In this document: positions 37,301 to 44,822 of the stretch, piece by piece | Layout of the letters: each line of letters starts with the position of its first letter | Numbering within the stretch: position 1 is the first letter of the stretch | Assembly (NCBI GenBank): GCA_016744295.1 | Contig: JADGEQ010000028.1 | Location: 28,750-92,749 of the forward strand | DNA: 64,000 bases | Source of the DNA: Desulfobacteraceae bacterium | Lineage (GTDB): Bacteria > Desulfobacterota > Desulfobacteria > Desulfobacterales > Desulfobacteraceae | Reading direction: 5' to 3' | Notes under the pieces: model-generated | Database searches by the model: none | Told to the model about the DNA's origin: nothing | The model's input: the letters and a program-made list of their open reading frames with translations, nothing else | Program-made: the position numbers and the translations under genes

Positions 37301-37465
37301 CTTGGCACCGGGAAATTGCATGATGATAAGCCCCTGGCGAATCGTCATATTTGGATCTTCCCTTCTCGCCATGTGAGTCAAGGAATAAACACCCACAACC
37401 ACAAGCATAAATGTCAGGATCAGCGTAATCTGGCGATGTTTCATTGCCGTTTCTACAATATTCAT
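34310..37465 (-). CDS. RND-family efflux pump permease (AcrB/MexB-like)
   Basis: A 1051-residue inner-membrane proton-driven exporter with the RND layout: a first helix at residues about 12-30, a large periplasmic loop, a six-helix block (about 330-520, with GLIVVLGMVVDNAIVIVDD carrying the proton-relay aspartates), a second periplasmic loop and a final helix block (about 850-1010, GFLGVISLSGLVVRNGIIL). It has the short-loop form seen in HAE/HME-like pumps of unspecified substrate. The stop codon of the adaptor gene overlaps its start by 4 bp. No outer-membrane channel gene is present. Confidence 0.92.
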   Translation of the reverse strand: MNIVETAMKHRQITLILTFMLVVVGVYSLTHMARREDPNMTIRQGLIIMQFPGAKAEQVEKQVTKKIEQYLFRYDEIKKDETFSTTSDGLSVITIELQGWIKNKDKFWSKVRHGLYELKQTKLPEGVLGPIINSDFGDTIALLIAVESDRHSYVELKDYIEIIEDELRPLAEVSKLKRYGEQKEQIYVTSNSQKLSQFGITLPQMIGALKSQNTITYSGEIKSKSSEAPIHTKDQYTSEEQILAQQVYVSPKGEVVRVRDIAKVERRYEEPDSFIRVNGHKVLMLSVEMQAGYNIVDFGKKVNAKLERVSKRIPSDVKVKKIVDQPFVVETSIHHFLKEFLIAIAAVIIVTMLLLPLRMAAVAALAIPITVLITFAFLDVLNIELQQMTLAGLIVVLGMVVDNAIVIVDDYVEKLDHGTPRWEAGWKSASELFIPILTATIAIICAFVPVDLILSGNAGEFLFTLPIAVTVALVVSLFVAIFLTPLLCYFFIKTGLRSKKKKRTSLLDILQNGYDYCLEKAFKGPKLTVFIGVLAVIGTFFLMSLLEIRMFPLIERNQFCLEVYMRQGTNLEATDRAIQKIERFLKTDKRITTISSFIGCSSPRFYLTYAPKPPDKNYAQILINTISNTATQELVDELLVNFDGFIPDGKILIKQLQQGPPVDAPIEIRIVGNQLNEIKKFGDQVKQLLKNTRGTNFVRTTFREDYYGISVEVDEEIANRMALSSKDIAQMLAVSFKGLHISTLWEGDNPIAILLRHEEEYRANFDDIANIYITSSITGAKIPLRQVAKIVPEWQTGKIVRRNGVRTITVRSEAQMGRMPNEILNEIRPKIEILRANFSNDISINFGGEYEDQVDIMGEFTAALVTSLLCIFLVLLFQFKTIKKALIIIFTIPISWFGGILGLYITNNPFSFTGFLGVISLSGLVVRNGIILMDYADHLLENKKDHDIFKIAMDAGKRRMRPVFLTSVAAAAGVVPMILSGSPLWAPMGSVLAVGLIFGMMLTLIIVPVMYSLAMKNDKKGLPEKQSGFIFKKRKSNDQKTISPGAGASPV

Positions 37466-38562
37466 GGGGTTACCTTTGTTTCAGATATTGGCCTGCTATT
37501 TAATGATGTTGTTATCTGACATCCGTCTATCAGTTTATGCTGACCTGCCAAGATCAGAACATCCCCGGGCAGGAGACCTTTTTTAATCCTGATTTCCTTC
37601 CCATGGACGGCTCCCGGGAAGACTCTTTTTTTAAAGGCCACAGAATACGTTTTGTCCGCAAGAAAGACATAGGTCAGGTTGTCAAAGTCCCGGACAATGG
37701 CACGGCCCGGGATTGTCAATGTTTTCATTATCTTGTCTGTTTTAATGGATACATTTGAGATCATGCCGTGGCGCAGTTGATAATCAGAATTGTCTAGAAT
37801 TATTTTTGCAGTATAGGTTCTTGTTATCGGGTCAGCCACTGGACTGATTTGCTTGACAATCCCGTTAAATTTTTGGCCCCCCAGAGCCGGAACCTCAACC
37901 ATGGCATTTTGACCAATTTTTAATTGATCTATTTCAGACTCAGGGATGGATGAACAGGCATAAATTTTGTCATTTTTTACAATTGTCAGAACCGGTATCC
38001 CCGGGGAAACCATCTGGCCTATCTCTATGGTTTTACTCCCGATTACCCCTGCAAAGGGTGCTCTTAGCTTTGTGTCCCTAAGCTGTTTTTGGGAGATCTT
38101 TTTTTCTGCCTTGGCCTGGGCCAGTCCCCAGGTGATTTCAATAAGTCTTTTCTCCGGTATTACCCCTGCTTTAAACAGAGGGCTCAGTCTGTTGAATGAA
38201 TCTTGTGTCTCTATGAGTCGGGCCTGGGCAATATCAAGGCGGTTTTTGTAGTCATCAATCTCAATTTCAGCAACAACTTGATTTTTTTTTACATGATCTC
38301 CCAGGTCAAGGTCTAGCGTTACAATTTTCCCCGGAATTTCAAAACTGATGGGGGCCGTTTTTTCAGCTTCAAGAAAACTGCTCGCCCGGATAGTGATATG
38401 CTCGGAAACCATTGTGACTCGTTGGGTTGTCACTTTTATGGGGTTTATGGATTCGGTTTCAATGGCATCCGATTTTTTGCAGGAAGACAGGAAAAAAAAT
38501 ACCAACATGATTGTCATCGCGCAAATTATTGTTTTGAGGGACAATAACTTGAAATATACCAC
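37462..38562 (-). CDS. RND efflux periplasmic adaptor (membrane-fusion lipoprotein)
   Basis: A 366-residue HlyD/AcrA-type adaptor. The N-terminal signal ends with a lipobox-like LSSC near residue 27, followed by Lys-Lys, so lipidation is likely. A biotinyl-lipoyl-like half (IPGKIVTLDLDLGDHVKKNQ), a coiled-coil hairpin (residues about 100-165), its second half (LRAPFAGVIGSKTIEIGQMV) and a beta-barrel domain follow. It bridges the RND pump to an outer-membrane channel encoded elsewhere. Confidence 0.9.
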   Translation of the reverse strand: MVYFKLLSLKTIICAMTIMLVFFFLSSCKKSDAIETESINPIKVTTQRVTMVSEHITIRASSFLEAEKTAPISFEIPGKIVTLDLDLGDHVKKNQVVAEIEIDDYKNRLDIAQARLIETQDSFNRLSPLFKAGVIPEKRLIEITWGLAQAKAEKKISQKQLRDTKLRAPFAGVIGSKTIEIGQMVSPGIPVLTIVKNDKIYACSSIPESEIDQLKIGQNAMVEVPALGGQKFNGIVKQISPVADPITRTYTAKIILDNSDYQLRHGMISNVSIKTDKIMKTLTIPGRAIVRDFDNLTYVFLADKTYSVAFKKRVFPGAVHGKEIRIKKGLLPGDVLILAGQHKLIDGCQITTSLNSRPISETKVTP

Positions 38563-38577
38563 TTTAAATCTCCTTTG

Positions 38578-38892
38578 CTATGGATTAAACGTTTCTTTTT
38601 TCTCGGTATCTGAGCTGATCTGAGTTATCCAGATGGTATGGTGGATCATTCCAAACTCTTCAAGTTTGTTGGCAAGGCATGATCCCAGCAGGGTCTTTTG
38701 TCTGGCTGCATGCCGGGTATCCCAGTGAATATGGATACTAAGGTCAGTATTCAAGGTTGCATGGGAATAAACTTGTATTGCTGAAAGATTAGGCTCCTGG
38801 GTGTTGTCCGTTAATAATCCAATGAATTCCCAGACCCTTTTTTCAACATTTAGCCCGGCGGTGCGTAGTTTTATTATTTCAAGCCATTTCAT
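38578..38892 (-). CDS. Hypothetical small protein, first gene of the efflux operon
   Basis: A 104-residue protein beginning MKWLEIIKLRTAG. It has no signal peptide or membrane segment; a pattern of alternating beta strands and histidines (VYSHATLNTDLSIHIHWD) suggests a small ferredoxin-like or ABM-like fold, but this is only an impression. ATG 38892 follows a GGGAG ribosome-binding site; an upstream ATG at 38934 would lie at or before the transcription start predicted from the sigma-54 promoter. It is 15 bp ahead of the adaptor gene, so it is co-expressed with the pump. Confidence 0.65.
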   Translation of the reverse strand: MKWLEIIKLRTAGLNVEKRVWEFIGLLTDNTQEPNLSAIQVYSHATLNTDLSIHIHWDTRHAARQKTLLGSCLANKLEEFGMIHHTIWITQISSDTEKKETFNP

Positions 38893-38943
38893 TTTTTGGT
38901 CTCCCTGGTTAATGGATGTGCATTTTAAATGCATAAATTGTGC

Positions 38944-38959
38944 TGCAATGAAATAACCT
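38944..38959 (-). promoter_or_regulatory. Sigma-54 (-24/-12) promoter of the efflux operon
   Basis: Read on the minus strand, AGGTTATTTCATTGCA contains GG-N10-GC, with a perfect TTGCA -12 element and a GG at -24. Transcription would begin near 38933, about 40 bases before the first ATG at 38892. A divergently encoded sigma-54 activator and an upstream inverted repeat support it. Confidence 0.72.
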
Positions 38960-38997
38960 TAAATAACAGCTTGTTAGAGGGAGGGGGCTGGATAGGA

Positions 38998-39035
38998 TTG
39001 TCGCATGTGATGATTATTGTTGCCACATACGACAA
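38998..39035. promoter_or_regulatory. Activator-binding inverted repeat (upstream activating sequence)
   Basis: TTGTCGCATGTG (38998-39009) and its inverted copy CACATACGACAA (39024-39035) match at 11 of 12 positions, separated by 14 bp. The site lies 65-100 bp upstream of the predicted sigma-54 start and 53 bp ahead of the divergent activator gene, the normal place for an enhancer-binding protein and for autoregulation. Confidence 0.65.
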
Positions 39036-39087
39036 ATAAGGCCTATATTGCCAGATATGGCGTTTTTCACAAAGCTTAGGGGAATTA

Positions 39088-40617
39088 TTGATTGTGGATA
39101 AAAAAAATATTTTTTTCAGGCAGGTTACCCAGCTGATTTGCAGCAGCCTGGACATCGAAGTCGCCCTTTTCAGATGCCTGTCATATTTGGGAAAAAATTT
39201 GCCGGCAGATGAAATATTTATCGCTTTATATGAACAGGGGTTAAGTTCCATCAAAATTGTTGCCCGGGCAACAAAGGATTCTTGTAAACTATTGAATGTT
39301 CTTGTCCCCGTATCTGGCAAAGCAAGGTCTTTACTTGAAAACAGTGAACTTAAAAAAGTTAAAATTATTAATCGGTCCAAACTGGATGCAATTGCAAGAA
39401 CAATAAAACCAATTTGTGACGGATTTGAATATTCTGCCCTTGTTCTGCCCCTGAAAATTGAAAAAAAGCTGCTGGGGGTACTTTTTGTCTCTGCCAACGG
39501 CAAGGACAGATATGCAGAGGAAGATGCGGATATGATTTCTCGCCTGGCTGATCCCTTTGCAATTGCCGTGTCAAATGCCCTGCGACACCAGGAGGTTACC
39601 AGGCTTAAAAATATGCTTGCCGATGATAACCGCTATCTGCGGCAAGAACTTCGTCATCTTGTCGGTGATGAAATCATTGGAGAGGATTTTGGGCTCAAGG
39701 AAGTTTTGGAGATGGTTCGTCAGATTGCAATTCTGAATAACCCGGTGATGCTTCTCGGAGAGACCGGCACGGGAAAAGAATTAATTGCAAATGCCATACA
39801 CTATTCTTCACACAGAAAAGAGGGTCCCTTGATCAGGGTAAACTGCGGCGCCATACCTGAAAGCCTTATTGACAGTGAATTTTTTGGCCATGAGAAGGGC
39901 GCATTCACAGGCGCCATATCCCAAAAAAAAGGAAAATTTGAGAGAGCCCATAAAGGAACTATCTTTCTTGATGAAATCGGGGAACTTCCCCTTAATGCAC
40001 AGGTGCGACTTCTTCGTGTAATACAAAGTAAGGAAATTGAAAGGGTAGGCGGAACAAAGGTTGTGCCTGTGGATACAAGAATAATTACGGCAACCCATAG
40101 AAATCTTAAAAAAATGGTGGACAAGGGCCAGTTCCGTGAAGATCTCTGGTTTCGGCTTAATGTATTTCCCATAACCATCCCGCCGCTTCGACAACGAAAA
40201 AATGATATTCCAGCCCTTGTACAGCACTTTATTGAAAGAAAATCAAAGGAGACAGGAACCCTTGATCCGCCAGCCCTTGAACCCGGGGCAATGGATAGAC
40301 TGATTGACTATCATTGGCCGGGTAATGTAAGGGAACTTGAAAATTTGGTGGAACGTGCTTTGATTCTTTGTCGGAATAATATCCTGAGGTTTGATTATTT
40401 TGAAACAGCAAGGTTGGATGAAAAATTTTTTGCAGATTCAGAGATGCCGCTTGATTCTTTGGATCATGCCATGACCCGGCATATTAACCTTGCCCTTAAA
40501 AAATCTTATGGGAAAATCCATGGCCCGAATGGGGCTGCTGCCATACTTAAAATAAATCCCAGCACCCTAAGGAACAGAATGAAAAAATTTCGAATCCGTT
40601 TTGAAAAGAAAAAATGA
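39088..40617 (+). CDS. Sigma-54-dependent transcriptional activator with GAF sensor domain
   Basis: A 509-residue enhancer-binding protein: N-terminal GAF domain (about residues 10-165), AAA+ domain (about 190-425) with Walker A GETGTGKELIANAI near residue 226, the sigma-54 contact loop EKGAFTGA near residue 269, Walker B GTIFLDEIGELP near residue 290, and an arginine finger region, then a C-terminal Fis-type helix-turn-helix (AAAILKINPSTLRNRMKKF). The start is TTG 39088 or GTG 39094, both after AGGGGA. It resembles NorR/HyfR-type activators; the ligand of the GAF domain is unknown. It is placed to control the divergent efflux operon. Confidence 0.92.
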   Translation: MIVDKKNIFFRQVTQLICSSLDIEVALFRCLSYLGKNLPADEIFIALYEQGLSSIKIVARATKDSCKLLNVLVPVSGKARSLLENSELKKVKIINRSKLDAIARTIKPICDGFEYSALVLPLKIEKKLLGVLFVSANGKDRYAEEDADMISRLADPFAIAVSNALRHQEVTRLKNMLADDNRYLRQELRHLVGDEIIGEDFGLKEVLEMVRQIAILNNPVMLLGETGTGKELIANAIHYSSHRKEGPLIRVNCGAIPESLIDSEFFGHEKGAFTGAISQKKGKFERAHKGTIFLDEIGELPLNAQVRLLRVIQSKEIERVGGTKVVPVDTRIITATHRNLKKMVDKGQFREDLWFRLNVFPITIPPLRQRKNDIPALVQHFIERKSKETGTLDPPALEPGAMDRLIDYHWPGNVRELENLVERALILCRNNILRFDYFETARLDEKFFADSEMPLDSLDHAMTRHINLALKKSYGKIHGPNGAAAILKINPSTLRNRMKKFRIRFEKKK

Positions 40618-40624
40618 TCTTCTT

Positions 40625-41356
40625 TTAATCACAAACGCTTGTTTGTGCCAGGTAAACAGAACCCTCGGATGAGCCGCCGGTTATTGGATTGTCAAACAGG
40701 ATGGTGTGGGAGGTGGCCGTTGCAAACACCTTGGCCAGATGGTTGGTAAAAGAGGCTTCCGGAGGGCCGTCCGCCCAGAGCCCAAATACGCCCCCCGGCT
40801 TTAAATGCCGGGCCAGTTCTTCCAGCCCTTCCTTTGTATAAAATCGGGTGTTTGTTTGGTGCAATACCCTTGTGGGGGTGTGATCTATGTCCAAAAGAAT
40901 GGCATCATGTTTTTTTTCCGGCTGATCAGGATCAAAGCTTTTTGTCACCTCAGAGGACAGGGCAAAAAAATCGGCGTGTATCAGCCGGCAGCGGGAATCG
41001 GTTGTCAATCTTTTGCCCAGGGGGACAAGTCCCCTTTGATGCCACTCGATAACCGGTTCCAAATATTCCACAACGACCAGGGATTTTACACGCATATCTT
41101 CCAATGCACAAACCGCTGTGTAGCCAAGACCGAGTCCTCCGACCACCACATCCAACTCCTCTTGTTCCAGCAGACCAAGTCCAAGCCTTGAGAGCTGGGA
41201 TTCTGCCTCGTGGAACAAACTTGACATCAGAAAATCTTCGCCAAGCTTTACCTCATAAATATCAATTCCTCCGAGCTGGAGCAGGCGACGGCGTCGTAAC
41301 ATCAAATCTCCCAGGGGGGTTGACCGAAAATCGATTTCCTCATAGTTTAAACTCAT
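40625..41356 (-). CDS. Spermidine synthase-like SAM-dependent methyltransferase-fold protein
   Basis: A 243-residue Rossmann-fold protein with LDVVVGGLGLGYTAVCALED near residue 70 (SAM-binding glycine loop), VVVEYLEPVIEWHQRGLV near residue 94, and DAILLDIDHTPTRVL near residue 146. This pattern matches spermidine-synthase-like proteins, but the aminopropyltransferase catalytic GGG/DE motif is not complete, so the activity is unsure. ATG 41356 follows CAGGGAAAT. It stands alone next to the HPt gene. Confidence 0.6.
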   Translation of the reverse strand: MSLNYEEIDFRSTPLGDLMLRRRRLLQLGGIDIYEVKLGEDFLMSSLFHEAESQLSRLGLGLLEQEELDVVVGGLGLGYTAVCALEDMRVKSLVVVEYLEPVIEWHQRGLVPLGKRLTTDSRCRLIHADFFALSSEVTKSFDPDQPEKKHDAILLDIDHTPTRVLHQTNTRFYTKEGLEELARHLKPGGVFGLWADGPPEASFTNHLAKVFATATSHTILFDNPITGGSSEGSVYLAQTSVCD

Positions 41357-41467
41357 TTTATTTCCCTGTAAATACATTTGATAGAGACAAGACTAGACAG
41401 ATCCCTTTTGTTTTTCGGGTTTGTCGAGGTAGGGCAGAAATGGTATTGAATGGCATCAGATTCCGGA

Positions 41468-41824
41468 TTATGGGGTAAAGTTTTTGATAAAATCAATCAC
41501 TTTTCCACATTCGTTTTCAAGGTTCAAAAGTGTTGCATCCTGGTTGTCCAGATCCTGATTTTTTCCGGCGGATTCAATGGCCTCGGCTGCAGCGGCAGCA
41601 GGTTCTGCTGCCAGATATTTTAAGGTCCCTTTAAGCTTGTGGGCAGAGACGTTCATTTTTTCAGGATCTTTTTGGGTAAGGGCATTTTTTATTTCATCCA
41701 ATAGTCCGGGCCAGTCAGAGAGGAAATCTGCAAAGCAGTCCTGAATAAGTTCCATGTCATTATCCATGATCTCTTTTAGTTCATCCATATCTACAACCAG
41801 GTTGTGTTTGTTTGAATCTGGCAT
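41468..41824 (-). CDS. HPt-domain phosphotransfer protein
   Basis: A 118-residue four-helix HPt protein. The phosphoacceptor histidine lies in NVSAHKLKGTLKYL near residue 57, and the lysine and glycine that normally follow are present. ATG 41824 follows AAAGGAAAA. It is the last gene of the ABC-transporter/receiver operon and the natural phosphorelay partner for the CheY-like receiver two genes upstream. A hybrid kinase that would feed it is not in the window. Confidence 0.88.
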   Translation of the reverse strand: MPDSNKHNLVVDMDELKEIMDNDMELIQDCFADFLSDWPGLLDEIKNALTQKDPEKMNVSAHKLKGTLKYLAAEPAAAAAEAIESAGKNQDLDNQDATLLNLENECGKVIDFIKNFTP

Positions 41825-41859
41825 GATATTTTTTCCTTTATGGGACAAAGGGTTAGCAG

Positions 41860-42558
41860 CTAGGAATCTTTTTTTTGATCCCAGAATTCACGGCTTTCTT
41901 TAAGAATATCATTGATATCATTGTCAAGCATATCTTCTTGGGTCAGGGGGTCATTTTCCAGATCCAGGTTTTCCAGATCCAGGTTTTCAAGATCATCTCC
42001 AAGAGTATCTATAGGTTCATCTTCAAGAGTATCTATAGGTTCATCTTCAAGAGTATCCATAGGTTCATCTTCAAGAGTATCCATAGGTTCATCTCCAAGA
42101 GTATCCATAGGTTCATCTTCCAGATCATATTCCGGAAGATTAATGATGACCTCTTCATCCAGATCTTGTTGCTCTAAATCGGTTTCATCCAGCCCTGTTT
42201 CAACCAAAGGAAGTTCATCTAAGGAGTCCTTTGATGCCTCATCAGACGGGGTGTCAAATCCGCCCGGCTCCATCTCAGGTTTAAGAATGGGATCATCTTT
42301 GGTATCGTCTCCGGAGTCATCAATATAATTGCCCTCCCGGTCAAAGAGCAGGCTTCCGCTTAGTTTGATATCAAAATCCATCCGGAAGGCGATTTGATTA
42401 TTATGAACAACAATTTGCCCTCCCCCCGAAGAAAGGGATGAAACTTCCAGGCGGTCTTTGAGAATTTGCCTGACGGCATCCAGGTCCAGATCTTCCTGTA
42501 CCGCTTCAATCAGGTCTTTTTCCCCATCTTCAATAACTTGCGGGTCTGTTATTTTCAT
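41860..42558 (-). CDS. Acidic repeat protein of unknown function
   Basis: A 232-residue, strongly acidic protein not recognised as a known family. The N-terminal about 90 residues (AVQEDLDLDAVRQIL, VVHNNQIAFRMDFDIKLSGS) look folded; the rest is disordered, with five copies of an eight-residue unit (E/G)DEP(M/I)DTL at about residues 150-190, followed by the short repeat LENLD. The C-terminus has DILKESREFWDQ. It is encoded between the receiver-fusion gene and the HPt gene, 15 bp after the former, so a scaffold or regulatory role in that system is a guess. ATG 42558 is chosen over 42567 for spacing from AGGTG. Confidence 0.75.
   Translation of the reverse strand: MKITDPQVIEDGEKDLIEAVQEDLDLDAVRQILKDRLEVSSLSSGGGQIVVHNNQIAFRMDFDIKLSGSLLFDREGNYIDDSGDDTKDDPILKPEMEPGGFDTPSDEASKDSLDELPLVETGLDETDLEQQDLDEEVIINLPEYDLEDEPMDTLGDEPMDTLEDEPMDTLEDEPIDTLEDEPIDTLGDDLENLDLENLDLENDPLTQEDMLDNDINDILKESREFWDQKKDS
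41993..42112. repeat. 24-bp tandem repeat (five copies) inside the acidic protein gene
   Basis: Five near-identical 24-bp units of the type TCATCTTCAAGAGTATCYAT plus AGGT, differing only by C/T changes. The unit length is a multiple of three, so copy-number changes add or remove eight residues without shifting frame. Confidence 0.92.
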
Positions 42559-42573
42559 GGATGACACCTTTTT

Positions 42574-43950
42574 TTATATATTGTATGCCTGGTTGGCAAA
42601 ACGGTTTTCTATGAATTTTTCAAGGTCAATAATTTTGCCGATTTCCATGACATCATGCATGTACTTTTGTATCTTCTCCAGGTCCTGGGCTTCGGGGTAG
42701 AGGCCGTCCCAACGGATGGCCTGGGGCTGTGAGAAAACATTTTTTAATACCGCAGGATTCAACCCCATTTTGCCCTGGGGATCAAGAAAATTCACGGCAA
42801 TATCCGCCGCCCTGGCCTTGTCATTTTCAATGTATTCTCCGGTTTCAACCATCAGGGAAACAAATTCCTGGGCAGCTTCCGGGTGTTTTTGGATAAAGTC
42901 TTCCTGCATGGCAACAACGCAGCAGGGATGGTTGTCCCAGCGGCTGGCCGAATAAAATTCCAGATTTCCGATGTCATTGACAATGGCCTTTGTGGCAACG
43001 GGTTCTGCAACCATGAAGCCTGCAACATCCTCGTTTTCTCGCATGATGTCGGGCATCTTAATGGGGGGAACCACTTCAAATCGAACGTTTATTGCTTTTT
43101 TGCCGGGAACCCCTGGCTTTAATCCCAGTTCCTTTAAAAATTTGTGGGCCAGCATATGGTGGACGGACATTTTATGGGGGATGTCAACCACCTTGTATTT
43201 GTAAAAGCTCTGGAGAGAATCAAATCTGGGGTCATAGTGTCTTGATCTGACAAAGGTGGAGCCGTTTTTATGGGCAAAGAGTACCAGCTTTATGGGGGAA
43301 TCATAGGCAAACAAGTCCATGGCAATGGGGGCTAACACAAGTGCGCAATCAAGCTCACCGTTTTCAAGGCCTTCCTGGATGGGGTTCCAGCCGGCCTTAA
43401 GTGTGGTGGTCAGATCAAAATGTTTCGGCTCTACATCTCCGGTTTCAATTCTGTGCTTGAGGGCACCCAGGGCAAGGTGGTCGGTGATCTGGATGTGGGC
43501 CACGTTCAGTTCGACCCTTCCGCCGATGATGCTTCTTTGTTTTTTTGCAGATTGGGCATTTTCCATGCCGTTGCCAAAAGCTTTTTCAATTCCCCTGGCA
43601 ATTTGTTCTGCATCAAAGGGTTTGGGAACATGGCCGTTTCCCCCGGCTTCCTTGATACTTAGCTGCTGACCCTTGTCCGATTGGGCTGTGGCCATGATAA
43701 AGGGCAGATCCTTGAATTCGCTGATGGCCCGGAGTCCTTTTAAAAAATCCATTCCATCCATTTGGGGCATATTCCAGTCGCTGATGACCAGATCGGGTTT
43801 TTCAGCCTTTACTTTTTCCAGTCCGTCAGCACCGTTGACCGCCATGACAAGGTTTGTATATCCGGCTTTTGCCAGGATTTGTTTAAACATCATGCGCATG
43901 GTTCCCGAGTCATCCGCGACCACAATTTTTATATTTGGATCTATTGCCAT
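42574..43950 (-). CDS. CheY-like receiver fused to an ABC-type solute-binding domain
   Basis: Residues about 1-125 form a complete receiver: VVADDSGTMRMM with the acidic pair, ISDWNMPQMDGMDF with the phosphoacceptor Asp, MATAQSD and HVPKPFD with the Thr and Lys. Residues about 145-458 form an NMT1/NrtA-type solute-binding domain (ITDHLALGALKHR, LAPIAMDLFAYDS, HKMSVHHMLAHKFLKE, WDNHPCCVVAMQEDF). There is no signal peptide, so both parts are cytoplasmic. The gene follows the permease gene by 41 bp. Phosphorylation by HPt-linked relay with ligand or protein binding by the second domain is inferred. The fusion is unusual and is treated as a finding. Confidence 0.88.
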   Translation of the reverse strand: MAIDPNIKIVVADDSGTMRMMFKQILAKAGYTNLVMAVNGADGLEKVKAEKPDLVISDWNMPQMDGMDFLKGLRAISEFKDLPFIMATAQSDKGQQLSIKEAGGNGHVPKPFDAEQIARGIEKAFGNGMENAQSAKKQRSIIGGRVELNVAHIQITDHLALGALKHRIETGDVEPKHFDLTTTLKAGWNPIQEGLENGELDCALVLAPIAMDLFAYDSPIKLVLFAHKNGSTFVRSRHYDPRFDSLQSFYKYKVVDIPHKMSVHHMLAHKFLKELGLKPGVPGKKAINVRFEVVPPIKMPDIMRENEDVAGFMVAEPVATKAIVNDIGNLEFYSASRWDNHPCCVVAMQEDFIQKHPEAAQEFVSLMVETGEYIENDKARAADIAVNFLDPQGKMGLNPAVLKNVFSQPQAIRWDGLYPEAQDLEKIQKYMHDVMEIGKIIDLEKFIENRFANQAYNI

Positions 43951-43991
43951 AAAAAACTCCTTAGATAGTTATTACTTTTATTTAATTTTGT

Positions 43992-44822
43992 CTATTCACG
44001 CCAGAACCAGTTTGCTTTATGCTGGAGTTTCTGGAAAAAACGGTCCAGAAGAAAGCCTAAAATTCCAATGGCAATTATCATTGCCATGAGTTTATCATAC
44101 TCCATGGTGTCCCTTGCATCATTGATCAGATATCCCAGTCCGCTGGAAACACCTAAAAATTCTGCCGGGACCAAAACAATCCACGCCACCCCCAAGGCTA
44201 ATCTCAGGCTGGTCAGCATATGTGGCACTGAAGATGGAATTACAATGGTCCGTATCAGTTGATAGTTATTTGCTCCCTGGTTTAACGCCATTTTGATCCA
44301 CTGGGGGTTAATGTTTAAGACACCAATGGCGGTATTCAATATTATAGGGCAAATGGTGGCCATTACAATCAAAAAATAAATGGCCGACTCAAAGCTTGTA
44401 AATAAAAGCAGGGCAATGGGCATCCAGGACAGGGGGCTGATCATTCGAACAAACTGGATGGAAGAGTATGAAAGTCCCCTGAGTTTTGGATAAAATCCAA
44501 TGAGAATTCCCGCGGGAAATCCCAAAATTGAAGCGATCAATATTCCCACAATAATTCGTCGAAGACTGGTAAAGACAGAAATCCAGAAACGGCTGTTCTG
44601 GAATGCATCCATAAGGGCATCCAGTGTGGGGCCGGGTAAAAATCCACTAAATTGGGAAAGTTGGGGTTGGGTAAAAATAAACCAGGACACCAGCAACCAA
44701 CCCCCAGCAAACAGAGCCAGTCCGATAATTTCATATTTCCAGCCAAAATCCATGGGACCAAAAACGGCATTTAATCCCACTTGTTCTGAGGTGCGATATT
44801 TAAATTTATTAATTGATTTCAA
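43992..44822 (-). CDS. ABC transporter permease (nitrate/sulfonate/bicarbonate type)
   Basis: A BPD_transp_1 inner-membrane permease of about 276 residues with six hydrophobic segments; the EAA loop near the C-terminus reads ALNQGANNYQLIRTIVIPSS. The start is uncertain: TTG 44822 is 8 bases after AGGGA and overlaps the end of the binding-protein gene, whereas ATG 44753 would start just ahead of the first membrane segment. Permease-family length fits the TTG start better. It forms the transporter with the ATPase and the exported binding protein; the family imports small anions such as sulfonates, nitrate or bicarbonate. Confidence 0.88.
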   Translation of the reverse strand: MKSINKFKYRTSEQVGLNAVFGPMDFGWKYEIIGLALFAGGWLLVSWFIFTQPQLSQFSGFLPGPTLDALMDAFQNSRFWISVFTSLRRIIVGILIASILGFPAGILIGFYPKLRGLSYSSIQFVRMISPLSWMPIALLLFTSFESAIYFLIVMATICPIILNTAIGVLNINPQWIKMALNQGANNYQLIRTIVIPSSVPHMLTSLRLALGVAWIVLVPAEFLGVSSGLGYLINDARDTMEYDKLMAMIIAIGILGFLLDRFFQKLQHKANWFWRE

